From contig NC_092347.1 in assembly GCF_963676685.1 (NCBI RefSeq), positions 85,190,592 to 85,254,591 on the forward strand: a stretch of DNA of 64,000 bases, written 5' to 3'. The notes under the pieces were generated by a model. The model had not been told where the DNA came from and did no database searches. It saw only the letters and a program-made list of their open reading frames with translations. Shown here in pieces: positions 12,238-23,790 of this stretch. The translations under genes were made by a program, and so were the position numbers. Position 1 is the first letter of the stretch, and each line of letters starts with the position of its first letter. Source of the DNA: Mytilus edulis. Lineage: Eukaryota > Mollusca > Bivalvia > Mytilida > Mytilidae.

Positions 12238-15209
12238 CAGTACACTTTGATTGCTGTGATAGAAAGAAAAATAAGTTATATTTCCCTAATCTCTCACTTA
12301 TTACACGAATACAAACAAGTTATTAATCGAACTAAATAATATACATGTATCAAAATATCAAACGCGTCTAAATTGGCCAAAATAAAAATACAAACGATTT
12401 AAATTTCCAATCAGACATTCTTTCCTTTCTACATGCTAAGAGTATATTGACTTTTGTTAACCAATTCGCCATCTACTGAATAATGATTTTGTTATTTTTG
12501 TCGATGGGTTGCTGTTTCATTGGCGTAACTCCTATGATCTCCTTTTCTGTATTCATTCTTTATAATCAATTGCAAACAAAAAACTACAGCTGAATTTTAC
12601 AATCTTAATTTAAATAGTATTACAAAAATAAACTTACTTTTTTTCTCTGTTTATTTTGTTACGAATTGCTCAGAAACCTTTAAACTTGTAAGACCTTTCA
12701 CAAGTATTTTATCATATGATATGTCAATCATTGTTTATCCGGTTTTAACCTATTGTTACATAAAAACAAATAGCTCGATCACCATGGATATAAGGAAATA
12801 ATAACTGATATAATGAAGATCAATGAAAATGACATCCTTCAACCTCACCCCGGTGTGCATGAGTCAATTGTCAGTGTTTCCTTTGATACTTTCTGTAACA
12901 CCAGTCTGTTACATTTAATTACTACGTTATAATTTAATATATAACAGCTAAGTAGCTATAGAGTGCGATAGAAAGCAATATGTAACAATGTTTTCATTGT
13001 CGCGAGTTTAACTAAAGATACCACTTTTATTAAAAAAAAAAAAAAAGAAGATGACCCATGTGGTATGATTGCCAATGAGACAACTCTCCACAAGAGACCA
13101 AAATGACACAGAAATAAACAACTATATGTCACCGTACGGCCTTCAACAATGAGCAAAGCCCATACCGCATAGTGAGCTATAAAAGGACCCAAAATGATAA
13201 TGTAAAACAATTCAAACGAGAAAACTAACGGTCTTATTTATATAAAAAAAAAAAAACTGAACGAAAAACAAATACAGTAACACATAAACAAACGACAACC
13301 ACTGAATTACAGGCTCCTGACTTAGGACAGGCACATAATACATAATGTGGCGGGGTTAAGCATGTTAGCGGGATCCCAACACTCCACCTAACCTGGGACA
13401 GTGGTATTTATATAACAGTACAAAATAAGAACGAACTATAAAATTTTATACTTGTCAAGATGTTCAACAATTTACATTCAATCTAATGAAAACTCTCTAC
13501 CAAATAATTTCAAGCTCATAAGGAAACATAGATATATAGTATATACGATCATGTTATAAACATATTACTACTCACCAAGATACTTTCTAATGAAATAGAG
13601 ACGATACCAGCTCGGATACCAAGAGTCAATAATTTTTTTTTATCAAAAGTCCAATAAAAACAGACATCACCCATCACCATGGCTAAATAGAAAAAAAAAG
13701 ACAACACCACACATCGTTCAAGTAAATTCCTGAATTCTGAACTGACCGAATATATATAATTTAAATAGATAGACTTGTGTAAACCAGTAAAAACATTCCT
13801 GAAGTAGAAAGAGCAGTCAGGAATGTAATACCGAAAAATAAAGTAAAAGAAACGCAACCAAAATAAATTTGATTCGAGGCACAACTATACAGGTTCGTAT
13901 AGGCTATAAGCTTGAAATTCCTGCTGCAAAGTGGCACCAATCGTGTTGCACATGCGAGGGAAATTACGGTACAAGTTGCATACGGAAATGTCACAATGAT
14001 AAAAAATAAAGGTGATCGCTTGGAGTTGGAGAGTCGACTCCCTGGCTGGTTTTAACAATAGAATTGAAAACTGACATTTCTGTCTGCTTATCAGCAAATC
14101 CATTACACGGTATTTAGGAATGGGCCGGCGGGACTGGCAAAGTTTACCAGTTGTCGGCAAAGATTTAAAATAATGTGTCCGAGTATCAATTTTATTACAA
14201 TAAGTTCACATCACTTGGCTTGCTCCTCGATTTTGTATAAGTCACCGTGTATAATTTCTACACTCTGTTTGTTTTTGTGAGAACTATCCTTGCTTAATCA
14301 ATTCTCATTTATAACTCTAGTTCATGGGAAAAAAATCTTAAAGGTGAGCATAACATAAAGCCATAAGTAACTTTGATTTTTTTCTGAATGGATTGATTTT
14401 AAGGATGTTCGCTTCTCCGTTGTGTTTTAATATTTGACAGATATTCGGAATCCTCTGGTTAACATTTTTGCCCACTAACTCCTATTTTTGTTTTCAGAAT
14501 TTTATAACATTATTGTCATGTATTTGAAAATCTTTGAAAATCCTGGTTAAATAAAAAATATGCCAATGTTAGATTTATTTGAATAAAGAGATAATAATTT
14601 CCCGTCAAATTTTCAATGACTCCGTAATATCTCGAAAACAAGCACACGGACCCTTATTTTTTTCTGCCTTTTTAATACCTTTATTTATATACATCAATTT
14701 ATAATAGTCAGCTAGTCTTTTAAAAAGTTTATTATTTTGAAACAGAGTCTCCTTAAGCCTAGTAGTAGAAGCCCACACACATACATGTAATTATATTGGC
14801 GCTTAGTTACAATGCATTTGTCAATTTAATGGAATTTTATGCGAATGTCATAAAAGTGAGAGGTTTAGCTAGCTATAAAACAAGGTTTAAAATAATCCAC
14901 CATCAGTTTCTACATAAGAAAATGCATGTACCAAGTCAAGAATATGACAGTTTTTATTGTTTTACTTTTTTCTTTGATAATAAAATAAATTCAGTTGTAC
15001 TGTATCTCTGATAAATGTAAACAACGTCAAACTATAGTAGATGACCAAAAAAAACCGGAAATGCAACGTATTCGTTCCTCTTACGCATCACTATTAGACA
15101 CGATTAGAGAGGTCAAAATATAGCACATAAACATTGAACTTCAAACCCTTGTGTTCTTTTTTCTTTTCTTTTTTGTTTGTTTATACTTCACAATAACAAC
15201 AGCCGCTAA
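12238..15209. other. Intergenic region between two divergent genes
   Basis: This stretch separates the membrane protein gene (minus) from the dehydrogenase (plus) and should hold both promoters. No TATA box or other element can be assigned with confidence. It contains one copy of a dispersed repeat (13047-13405). The overlapping short frames at 13549-14160 show no coding signal. Confidence 0.5.
13047..13405 (-). repeat. Dispersed ~360-bp repeat, fullest copy in the window
   Basis: On the minus strand it begins near the CAGGTTAGGTGGAGTGTTGG block and ends with GAGTTGTCTCATTGGCAATC followed by ATACCACATG. Related copies lie at 17700-17826, 19815-19906 and 26345-26613, all on the plus strand. 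Shared landmarks are the CTAAGTCAGGAGCCTGTAATT block, GAAGGCCGTACGGTGAC, and the 3' block TGGAGAGTTGTCTCATTGGC. No ORF is conserved between copies. Probably a short non-autonomous element abundant in this genome. Confidence 0.7.
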
Positions 15210-18200
15210 ATGAAATTGAAAGGAAAAGTAGCACTTATTTCTGGAGGCGCCAGAGGTCTTGGTAGAGCATATGCAGAAGCAATATTAAAGGCTAGTGGGA
15301 AGGTAAATAATAAAATTTCGTGTATGCAGAATCCACAGTCGTTTGAATTTTAGTGATAAATAAACAAAAAAAAAAATAGAAAAAAAGTCGCTAGGACTTT
15401 TTTTATCACTAAAATTCAAACGACTGTGCAGAATCATACTATAAATAATTCGTGTTGGGGAAATCTGACATATAAAAAACGACAGATTGCCTTTCCAAAA
15501 TAAACATTTGACTACCTGCAACATCAACAATTCTAGATGTAAAGCATTCAACAATTAAGGTAGATATTTTTTTTTGGAAAGGGAGGGGGGGTTATAGTAA
15601 GTAAGTAAGTAAGTAAATTTTAATTAGAGTCTGCATATATATACAAAATAACAGACAAAACATGAGCTCTGATGAGCTCTTTAACCGACTATCACATAAA
15701 AAAACGTGCAGCATCATGCAAATACTATCAAATAAATATAAGAAAAAAACCATGCAAGTATAATGAAAGCAAATCTATTTGATCTGTGAGCCTCCAGAGT
15801 CAAAGTTCATGTGGCAAGCGCCTCTATGTGCATTGAACGGGAGAGTCAGCAAATCACTTGAAAATCATAAAATAATAACAAACTAAAAGCATAAAAACAA
15901 TAAATAAATCAATATAAGCACTAGCATTTATTGGCAAATAAAAATATTCAATAAATGCATAAAAAACAGAGCAAAAGTCCATTATAAAATCAAATAAAGA
16001 AATTTCAGCTTTGAGACAGCACTGGATGGAAACGACATGAACTGCAGTTGCATTTTTGACCCCCACACCAGGAATTTATATAATTCCTAAACTGGTCAAA
16101 AGAAGTCATGATTCTAGCCTCATTAGGAAGGGAGTTCCATACTTGTGCTGCCTCAAATCTAAAGGATCTTTTACCATAACTTGAGGTTCTAGGTCTAGGT
16201 ACCTCAGCAGTATTCACATACCTAAAATTATATGAATTGTTTTTTATTACAATGTACAACTAAATGAGTATGCATGTAAATTATTATGTGTATTGTTTTC
16301 ATTTTAACACCCTATCATCTGTCCTTTTAAGTATGACAATGTAGTACCTTACAACTTATTTAAAAACATATTTTTCAGGTATGTTTATGTGATATAGATT
16401 CAGAAGAAGGATTTAAAACTCTGAACAAATTTCAGAAAACATTTGGTAATGACAATGTAATGTTTGTAAAATGTGATGTAACAGACCATAATAGTTTTGA
16501 AAGTAAGTTTTTTTTACCATTTACTTTGGCTTGGGAGGGTTGTATTAATAATTTTTAACCATTTGAAAAGGGAAAAAGACACTTCCCCTCGCTCCTTTTT
16601 TTTCGTTTATAAATCATGGCGGTAAGTCAAACTTTTTAGATGTTACATAATAATTTCTAGAAATGTCATGGTGGACTAAAAGCAAAACCTTATAGAACTT
16701 TTAATAATAATTTGATGTGTTTGTCTCATACAGGCAACATGGGCAAGTCAACACAATTAACTTTTTTCAGGATCTTTGCGTAATTTCATTGAGAACATTG
16801 AAGAGGTCCCTTTGGGTCCAAGTAATCACATAATCAAAACAATTCAAATATAATCACATATAAATCATGAATCTTTTTTTTTTTTATATATAATGAAATA
16901 ACCAATTAAGAATGAAATATTAAGTCTGGGAATCAAATAATCACATAATCAAAAACCCCATGAGGAGGCTCATTAAAGAAAGATGTTAAATTGCTGTTAT
17001 TGGGTAAATATTCTATGAAAGGGATCAAAAGACAAAACCCTTATGTTACTGGTTTGGTAGCTGTATCTTTCAGGATACATCTCTGAGATTCAATAATTTA
17101 AGCAATTATGTAAACTTTCTTTATATATCCTGTAAAGCCCATGACATTTTCAAACCAGAGGATGTTCTCAGCTTTAATCTCATTCAAGGGTGTAAACTCG
17201 TCCAATGTTTCTGCTGCTACAAGGGGTTGACATCTCAATTTTTTTTAACCACAACAGATTTTTGCTACTGTCCCAAAAATCAGGAACCTCTAGCCTTTGT
17301 AGTCTTGTGTGTTTTTTTTTTTTTTTTTTTTTAAAGTTTGGAGTTAAGTGTGGCATTTATTTGGCTGAGTATATTATTTAGGGGCCTTGAGCTTAAGCTG
17401 ACCACTTGGTATGGGATTTATTGAAGACCAATTTGTAGCCTTTTGCTATTTTGTGTTCTTCAGTTGGGTTTTTGTTTAATTGACAACTTTCCATATTTTA
17501 TTCTATTCTACAACATCTTTAGAAGGCTTTTACATTATATAATTTTTTTCCCAGATGTATTTAAGCAAGCAAAAAGAAAATTTGGTGCATTAGATATTGT
17601 GGTGAATAATGCAGGACTTCTTACAGAAGATAACGTGAGAAAAACAATGATGGTTAATTCAGTGAGTATAATTTATTCTTTATTAGTCAGAGTCAATGCT
17701 GACATGCTTAACACCACCAGATTCTGTATGTGCCTAATCTTAAGTCAGGAGCCTGTAATTTAGTTGTTCTTGTTTGTTGCTCATGAAGCCATGTACAGTT
17801 GCTGTATCATACCACATCTTCTTACTGTTATATTGAATGAAACTGTGAACTTTGAGATTTGACAAAAAACTTGATTAAATTCCTTCTTTGGACGTTCAGC
17901 TATATTGTTTTATTAATTATTTTATCATGCTTATCTGATATGTAAAATGTGTATATTTCTGTTCTTTTCCCCAGATAGGTGTCATAGAGGGGACACAGTT
18001 AGCTACACACTATTTAAGTAAGGAATCAGGAGGACAAGGAGGTGTTGTGGTCAATATTTCTTCTACTGCAGGTAAGATATGATAAAGTAGGATTCAAATA
18101 ATATAATTAAGAAATAATACTTGCATGCCATGCTCTGTGCTCATTTTAACATGAATCGACATTATATTTGTCGATATCTTTATACTGAGCGCCAGCTGAA

Positions 18201-19663
18201 ACTCAGTGACATGCAATTTCGATCGTGACTAAATGATACATGCTGAATAATCTAAGGAATGTTTCATTTTACTTGATAAGTCTTTGCAGATAGAAAATGA
18301 GAATTTCACAGTATAATTCAGCAACAATATTAAATCCTATTTCCTTTACAAACTACTGGAATGTTATTTTCACCAATTTATTTTCAGGTTTAACACCAGT
18401 ATTCTACATGCCAATTTATGTAGCTTCTAAATATAGTATTGTAGGATATACAAGGAGTGTTGCTGTAAGTATACCTCTACAAGAAGCACAGTAAAACCTA
18501 TATTATCTAAATATAGTATTGCAGAATATACAAGGAGTGTTGCTGTAAAGTAAACTCTAGAAAAAGCAGTTTAACCTAATTATCTAAATAAACCCTTGGT
18601 CTACAGAGTTGTGAATAGAAAGAAAAATCTGATGTCTGTCACTGAACACCAATTTCTCAAATAACGGAAAAACCATGTTGATAAACAAGATGTAGGCTTT
18701 ACATCAACAAGACAACAACCTAACATAAAAATAACTTACATATATAAGTATGTACAAGGCAATATTAGGTCCTCTACAAACACTCACAGGACATGCACTT
18801 GCATGTGTGGCAGAGTTAGCTTTTAACTTCTTACAGACAAAGAGTTGAACATGCTATTTTTCTATTCAAACTTTTACAAGTCTCAGACTCTCTGGAGCTT
18901 GCACCTCAAATATGAAACAAGTTACTACCAGATAATTTGCATGCATGTTAGCATTGATTTTGTGCTCAGTTATGGCTCACAATAAATAATTGCAGTGATT
19001 ATTCTCTACAGCAAAATCCTGCCAATAAAGAAAGAGGGATGAGATATACTTGTTTATGTCCAGCTTTTACTGATACTACCATGTTTGATAAGAAATGGTC
19101 AGATGAGGGTGAAGGACCACCACCAGGGGTCAGTGAAGAGGAGAAGAAAGGGGCTCTACACCTGATAGAGGCAACAGGGGTTAATACGTAAGTAGATACA
19201 ATGAAAACTGCCAAAACTTTGTGCTTGGTAAACAACTGCAAGAAACTCGTCTTAATTTTTTTTCTTCATAAGGTAGAATATACATAGAATATCTATTGGT
19301 AATATAACCTGTAACGGAAATAATGAAAATCTGATCTAAATAAAATCTTCTATCCAAATGTAGAGGAGTAGAGGAAAAAAAAGATTTTTCTATTCTCAAT
19401 TTAAGTCTCCAATAATTTTTCATTGTATTATGGTATGGGTGCGTCATTGTCTGTCTTGAGTCCCTCATTTGGCAACGACCTTAGTTATGGTAGGTTAATT
19501 TATTTACTTTATAGAACTTTATTTTTATTTCAGAGTAGAGGAAGTGGTCAAAGGATTTATGTTGTTACTAGAAGTTGATGACAATAATGGTGCTGTGATG
19601 ACAGTCACGAAAAACCATGGTGTTCAGTATCGTCATGGGAAACCATTGAGCCATAAATTATAA
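15210..19663 (+). CDS. HPGD: 15-hydroxyprostaglandin dehydrogenase-like short-chain dehydrogenase, 267 aa, 7 exons
   Basis: Exons: 15210-15302, 16379-16502, 17555-17661, 17975-18071, 18388-18464, 19012-19187, 19534-19663. They sum to 804 nt with all phases closing, and every junction is GT..AG. The protein is a classical SDR. The glycine-rich cofactor motif GGARGLGRA is at residues 12-20; Asp36 after the second strand favours NAD+ over NADP+; NNAG is at 90-93; Ser138, Tyr151 and Lys155 (YVASK) form the catalytic set. These numbers coincide with those of vertebrate HPGD (266 aa), which oxidises the 15-hydroxyl of prostaglandins and related eicosanoids in the cytosol. Substrate identity is inference; bivalve paralogues may act on other hydroxy-lipids. 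The end of exon 5 with its donor is duplicated in the next intron. No AATAAA lies near the stop; the first one is at 20082. Confidence 0.9.
15334..15428. mobile_element. 95-bp MITE in intron 1 of the dehydrogenase
   Basis: Two 27-bp perfect inverted arms (15334-15360 and 15402-15428) begin CACAGTCG and enclose an A-rich loop. The 7-bp direct repeat CAGAATC flanks them exactly (15327-15333 and 15429-15435), as expected of a target-site duplication. It starts 31 bp after the exon 1 donor. Superfamily not assigned; 7-8 bp duplications are compatible with hAT-like elements. Confidence 0.85.
15599..16259 (-). mobile_element. 5'-truncated non-LTR retrotransposon, C-terminus of reverse transcriptase ORF plus (TTAC)n tail
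   Basis: On the minus strand, 16259-16005 encodes about 84 residues containing TSSYGKRSFRFEAAQVWNSL and PNEARIMTSFDQFRNYI. This is the SYGKRSF..AA..WNSLP..IR...S...F pattern found at the end of LINE reverse-transcriptase proteins of the CR1/Jockey/RTE type. About 400 bp of untranslated sequence follow, then a run of TTAC repeats at 15599-15620, a usual 3' microsatellite tail for such elements. Upstream the coding sequence simply stops matching, so this is a dead 5'-truncated copy in intron 1 of the dehydrogenase, antisense to it. Confidence 0.75.
17700..17826 (+). repeat. Partial copy of the dispersed ~360-bp repeat
   Basis: Contains CTTAAGTCAGGAGCCTGTAA and ends with ATACCACATCTTCTT, the same landmarks as the copy at 13047-13405 but with the middle deleted. 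It lies in intron 3 of the dehydrogenase, 40 bp after exon 3. Confidence 0.65.
18426..18590 (+). repeat. Tandem duplication of the end of dehydrogenase exon 5 with its splice donor
   Basis: The 80-bp stretch 18426-18505 (last 39 nt of exon 5, the donor GTAAGT and 41 nt of intron) is repeated at 18506-18582, and a third copy starts at 18583. The second copy would encode SKYSIAEYTRSVA, against SKYSIVGYTRSVA in the exon, and its donor has become GTAAAG. It has no acceptor of its own directly upstream. Confidence 0.9.
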
Positions 19664-21142
19664 CTTGAAAACGAGAATATTTTAATCAGATGAACTACTG
19701 TCATTACTAATTGAATCCTTAAATTGATTTGATATTTTATATGCAAATTAAGTGTACAGACTAGACTACTCAAGATATTATTTAGGTCTTACTCTTACAT
19801 GAAGATTATTATTGTTGAAGGCCGTACGGTGACCAGTTGTTAATTTCTGTGTCATTTTGGTCTCTTGTGGAGAGTTGTCTCATTGGCAATCATACCACAT
19901 CTTCTTTTTTGGAAAGTTTGCTATAGCTTGCTATTGCTACTTTCCTTAGGCGTCGGCCTCAACTTCCGGTGACAGACTATCCCAATGTTCTGCTCCAAGA
20001 TAATGTAGTACTAGTGCTAGTGTTCGACTTCTGATTCTTGGATACTTTGAGTTGCTACTCTTTTGAAAAGATTACAGCTTGAATAAAATAAGGAATGAAT
20101 GTTCAACGACAATTCAGATGAATTTAGCTTCATATTGAAAATAAGTATCACAAACACTACTTTGCGGATCGGCCATTGGCTGAAGAGAAAATCAAAGAAA
20201 TCTACGCGAGACGGCGTTTCATTCATGAATATTTCATGAATGAACATTTTCCCGCACTATTTTTTACTATGTACGATATTTACAACTGTTTATTATTGAA
20301 TAAGTAAAAGCCCGAGTGCATCGAAAGAGTCCGGTATGCGAGAACAAGTTAATATTTGACAAAATTGTCGGATAATTGACAAGTGATAATGGTTTGATTT
20401 ATTTTAACAATACACAGGTGATAGAATATAAAATAATCGATAATTATATGGCTTATGTCTCACGCCAAGGACGATTAAAGGTAAATACCGGCTTATAGAA
20501 ATAAATAGAAAAGTGCATTGTTTTTGTCAAACTGACATCGATCTGAAAGTTTTGATGCCAAAAATCATTTGAAAACTTTTAATTCGTTAAGTACTAACTG
20601 TTTCACATTCCAATGTGGATATAAGGACCTTCACTCGTTCAGCATGTTCAACTGGATCATAATGACAACAGAAAAACATTGTCTTAATGACAATTAGTAT
20701 CATAGCATCCGTATAATTTAAAAGCAACTGAGTCATCAACTACTTCTAACAATATTATAGTTCAGTGTATCAAGACCGAGATCAAGCTAAAGACAAGTGC
20801 TGTAGAAATTATTATAATGATTTAATAACATTTGTCCATGTACTAGCAAAATGACTTTCTTAGTGCTTAACAATGCAGTGGCGGATCCAGAACTTTTTAT
20901 CCTCACTTTATTCCTGGGGCAGTATGATTTTTTAAGATTGACCTATAATTAATAATGTGTCCCCACAGAGGCAATGATTAAATAAATGGCTTAAAACAAA
21001 AATCTCAAATGTCATTGCCTCAATGGCAATTACGCAGCAGCAACTAAAATGTGTTTCAGGGTTATAAGCACGTGTACCTCAGATCAACATTGTATGAATC
21101 TAGTATATATAAACTTTTTTATTCCTGAGGTCATACTACTAT
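19664..21142. other. 3' flank of the dehydrogenase and spacer
   Basis: The 3' UTR is probably 19664 to about 20100. It includes a dispersed-repeat fragment and the only nearby AATAAA (20082-20087). Beyond that it is AT-rich with no recognisable gene. At 20876-20890 the sequence CAGTGGCGGATCCAG matches the terminal repeat of the MITE family at 57239, 58050 and 62767, but no second end is found: a solo or decayed end. Confidence 0.5.
19815..19906 (+). repeat. 3' fragment of the dispersed ~360-bp repeat
   Basis: Runs from GTTGAAGGCCGTACGGTGAC to ATACCACATCTTCTT. It lies in the likely 3' UTR of the dehydrogenase, so some transcripts may carry it. Confidence 0.7.
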
Positions 21143-22138
21143 TGTTATGCCCCCACCATATTGAGTTTTATCCTTGTTTTTTTTCTGTAAGTATGTACGT
21201 CTCTTACTTGTACGTACGTCCATACACCCCAAAATTGATTTCTGTTCTCTTACTTTAGTTTGCCTGAACCAAATTTTATGAAACTTATACGCAACCACAA
21301 AACACAAGTCAAGTTTGAATTTTGTTGGCGTCACTTTTACCATTCTAGATGTAAAGGGGTGAAATTTTCAGTATGCCCTATCAAGTATATATACCTTAAT
21401 ATATAAAACATACATAAAAAGGGTCTTTAGATTTAGAAGTATAGATATATAAGAATGTGTCCCCAGTACACGCATGCCCCATCTGCACTATCATTTTCTA
21501 TGTTCAGTGGACCGTGAAAATGGAGTAAAACTCTAATTTGGCATTAAAATTAGAAAGATTATATCATAGGGAACAACTATAATACTAAAATGACGAGGTC
21601 CAATTTATCAGCCGTCATGGGGTAAAAACGACAAATCAAAGAATTCAATTTTATATATATCTAATATAGGACAATGGTGTTGATTAAAAAAAATTACAGC
21701 ACTCTTCCACATAATTAATATTCACCTGTTACCTATTACTTATCGGTACGTTTCTCATCTGACAGGCGCACCACCAAACAGTGTATTTCGGATTTTGCCA
21801 TGTACACGGGTCATAGTCACAGGGTTGACACTACTAAATTCAATCATTGTCAAATTGGTCCCTATTGTAGTATTTTAAGCAATAAGACTTTCTAAGATGA
21901 CAATACGAGTACTAAAAATCTGGACTTAAAATAAGATTCAAATAAGGCGTTTAGGTACAGTTTTCATTTATTTATAACTAAATTAATAAATATAGGACCA
22001 TGCTGTTGATTAAAAAATACTCCATTACCAGGACCTTTTGTTTTCAATTAATATTACCAATAATTGATAAGTTCCAGGTCGACTGGTTCAAACAGACTGA
22101 TTTTGAAAGCAGAGAACACTGTGCATCTTATAATCGGC

Positions 22139-23344
22139 ATGACTTTATCAGATGGCAATCCCAATACTAAAATAAGGCGTAGGCATGAACCTGAAAAGAT
22201 AATCTCACCAATTGGAAAAATGGTATTACAGTCTGAAGACATGAAGAGGTCAACAGATATTGATTCTGATTATATAGAGTCTCAATTTGAATTCCGAGGG
22301 TTAGCAGCCTCAAAATCACCACCAGAGTATTGGAAAAATCTCGGAAGTTCAAAGACTAGATCAGAGGAACAAGCATTTCAGGGAAAGACTATCATTTTGG
22401 AAAAAATACAGCAACTTAAAAAGAATACAACATTAGCTTTCACTGATGGCTCCTGCAAAGGAAACCCAGGTCCATGCGGGGCTGGGGCAGCTATTTTAAT
22501 ATCAAACAGCACAGAACATGTGGAGTTAACACAGCCAGTTTCCAATAGAGGATCTATTTTATTAGGGGAATTAGTAGCTATCAAGCTGGTAATAGATTTT
22601 CTTATAATTCCAAACAACAGAAAAAACACTGAATCCATCAAAATTTTCTCAGACAGCCAATCAGCAATTGGAATTTTGACTTTAAATTGGAAATCAGATA
22701 ATTACAGCAAAACTATTCATGATATTAAAATCGGTATATTGGCACTAAAATCTGAAGGAATCATTGTTTCCATTGAATGGACCCCTGGACACGCTGACAT
22801 ACAAGGTAATGAACTAGCAGACCAACTAGCTAAAAAAGCAGCACAGGAGGCAGAAAAAATACAAAGTATTCCAGTATTTACTAAACAAGATATACAAAAA
22901 GGAGCTAAAGACAGTGTTATGTTAAAATGGCAAAACAGATGGGACACCAGTGAAAAAGGAAGGAGATATTATGCCTTTCAACAAAATGTTAAGAATACAA
23001 TTCCAAAAGACAAACCGTCAACTGAAATATATAGAATAACTACTAGTTTAAGAACAGGATATTGCAATTTAAATTCATATAAATCAATGATATGCCCAGC
23101 ACTCATCGACAAATGCAGCTGTGGACAAATAGAAACAGTTGACCATTATCTTCTGGATTGTGAAAATTATGAGGAGGCTAGAGAAAAACTCCGCTCTGCA
23201 CTCTATTTCATAACATCAAAACTAACACTTGAATCAGAAGTACTATTAGCAACAACAGAAAATGATAATTACAAACATCACATAGAAGATATTCAAGATT
23301 TGTTAGGGGTTTTTATTAAAGATACTGGAAGGTTCACAAAATAG
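22139..23344 (+). CDS. RNase H type I domain protein of retroelement origin, 401 aa
   Basis: The frame is open from 22064 (just after TAA) to TAG at 23344; the first ATG is at 22139, giving 401 residues. Within the protein, about residues 105-240, are the four acidic sites of type I RNase H: LAFTDGSC (Asp), GELVA (Glu), FSDSQSA (Asp) and NELADQLA (Asp), plus the WTPGHADIQGN loop. This enzyme class cuts RNA in RNA:DNA hybrids. A Cys/His cluster follows, CSCGQIETVDHYLLDC, which in non-LTR retrotransposons sits after the RNase H domain. No endonuclease or reverse transcriptase is present upstream, so it is either the surviving 3' part of an I/Jockey-group LINE or a free-standing RNase H ORF. The frame is intact, which argues for recent insertion. 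Confidence 0.75.
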   Translation: MTLSDGNPNTKIRRRHEPEKIISPIGKMVLQSEDMKRSTDIDSDYIESQFEFRGLAASKSPPEYWKNLGSSKTRSEEQAFQGKTIILEKIQQLKKNTTLAFTDGSCKGNPGPCGAGAAILISNSTEHVELTQPVSNRGSILLGELVAIKLVIDFLIIPNNRKNTESIKIFSDSQSAIGILTLNWKSDNYSKTIHDIKIGILALKSEGIIVSIEWTPGHADIQGNELADQLAKKAAQEAEKIQSIPVFTKQDIQKGAKDSVMLKWQNRWDTSEKGRRYYAFQQNVKNTIPKDKPSTEIYRITTSLRTGYCNLNSYKSMICPALIDKCSCGQIETVDHYLLDCENYEEAREKLRSALYFITSKLTLESEVLLATTENDNYKHHIEDIQDLLGVFIKDTGRFTK

Positions 23345-23377
23345 TTAGTTAAGGTTTTATAAGGGTTAATTATTTAT

Positions 23378-23379
<2 letters not shown>

Positions 23380-23420
<41 letters not shown>
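23380..23420. repeat. Poly-T run, 41 bp
   Basis: Uninterrupted T tract about 35 bp after the RNase H stop codon, followed by AT-rich sequence. For an element inserted on the minus strand this would be a poly-A tail; for the RNase H ORF on the plus strand it is in the wrong sense. Confidence 0.9.
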
Positions 23421-23424
<4 letters not shown>

Positions 23425-23790
23425 ATTTAATTATTTATTTAGTTTCTCTGCAGTGCCACATCAAAAATGTACTAATGAGTTTAATACAATAGAGACATAA
23501 AATTACCAGAGTGATTGAAATTACAGATAGAGATTATAGTGTCAAGTTGACACTTCTAAAGACTAAAGACTATATACTTTAATTCAGTCACAGACCCGCG
23601 ATATCACGGGTGTGTTCTCGTGTGTACTAAGTTTCAAATTAATTGGACTTCAACTTCATCAAAAGGTATCTTGACCAAAAACTTTAACCTGAATGGGACA
23701 GACGAACGGACGGAAGGACGGACGGACGGACGAAGGGACGCACAGACCAGAAAACATAATGCCCATAAATGGGGCATAAAAAGTGATTTT

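Larger units (their letters stand above)
21576..23620 (+). mobile_element. ~2.05-kb insertion carrying an RNase H ORF
   Basis: Limits come from comparison with the uninterrupted repeat at 43571-43582: host sequence stops after GGGAACA at 21575 and resumes with TGTGTACTAAG at 23621. No clear target duplication is visible. The right end has the hairpin ACCCG..CGGGT about 15 bp inside the boundary. Two related blocks around ATATAGGAC(A)ATG.TGTTGATTAAAAA at about 21664 and 21993 suggest an internal duplication upstream of the ORF. A 41-bp T run at 23380-23420 follows the ORF. A truncated non-LTR element is possible, but there is no RT and no A-tail, and a DNA element that captured the ORF is an alternative. 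Confidence 0.6.
21143..23790. mobile_element. Pearl-like element (ATGCCCC...GGGGCAT ends), split by an insertion
   Basis: The right half (23621-23783) and part of the left half (21450-21575) together match the uninterrupted copy at 43455-43712. The shared text includes TCATTTTCTATGTTCAGTGG, AAAATTAGAAAGAT, AAGTTTCAA, and a CGGACGGACGG microsatellite before the end ATAATGCCCATAAATGGGGC. The left limit is approximate: a related ATGCCCCCACC end is at about 21148. Between the halves lies a 2-kb insertion holding the RNase H ORF. Confidence 0.6.

Noticed and set aside
22064-22138. TTG at 22064 as start of the RNase H protein
   Set aside because: Eukaryotic initiation at TTG is unlikely; the first in-frame ATG is at 22139 and loses no domain.
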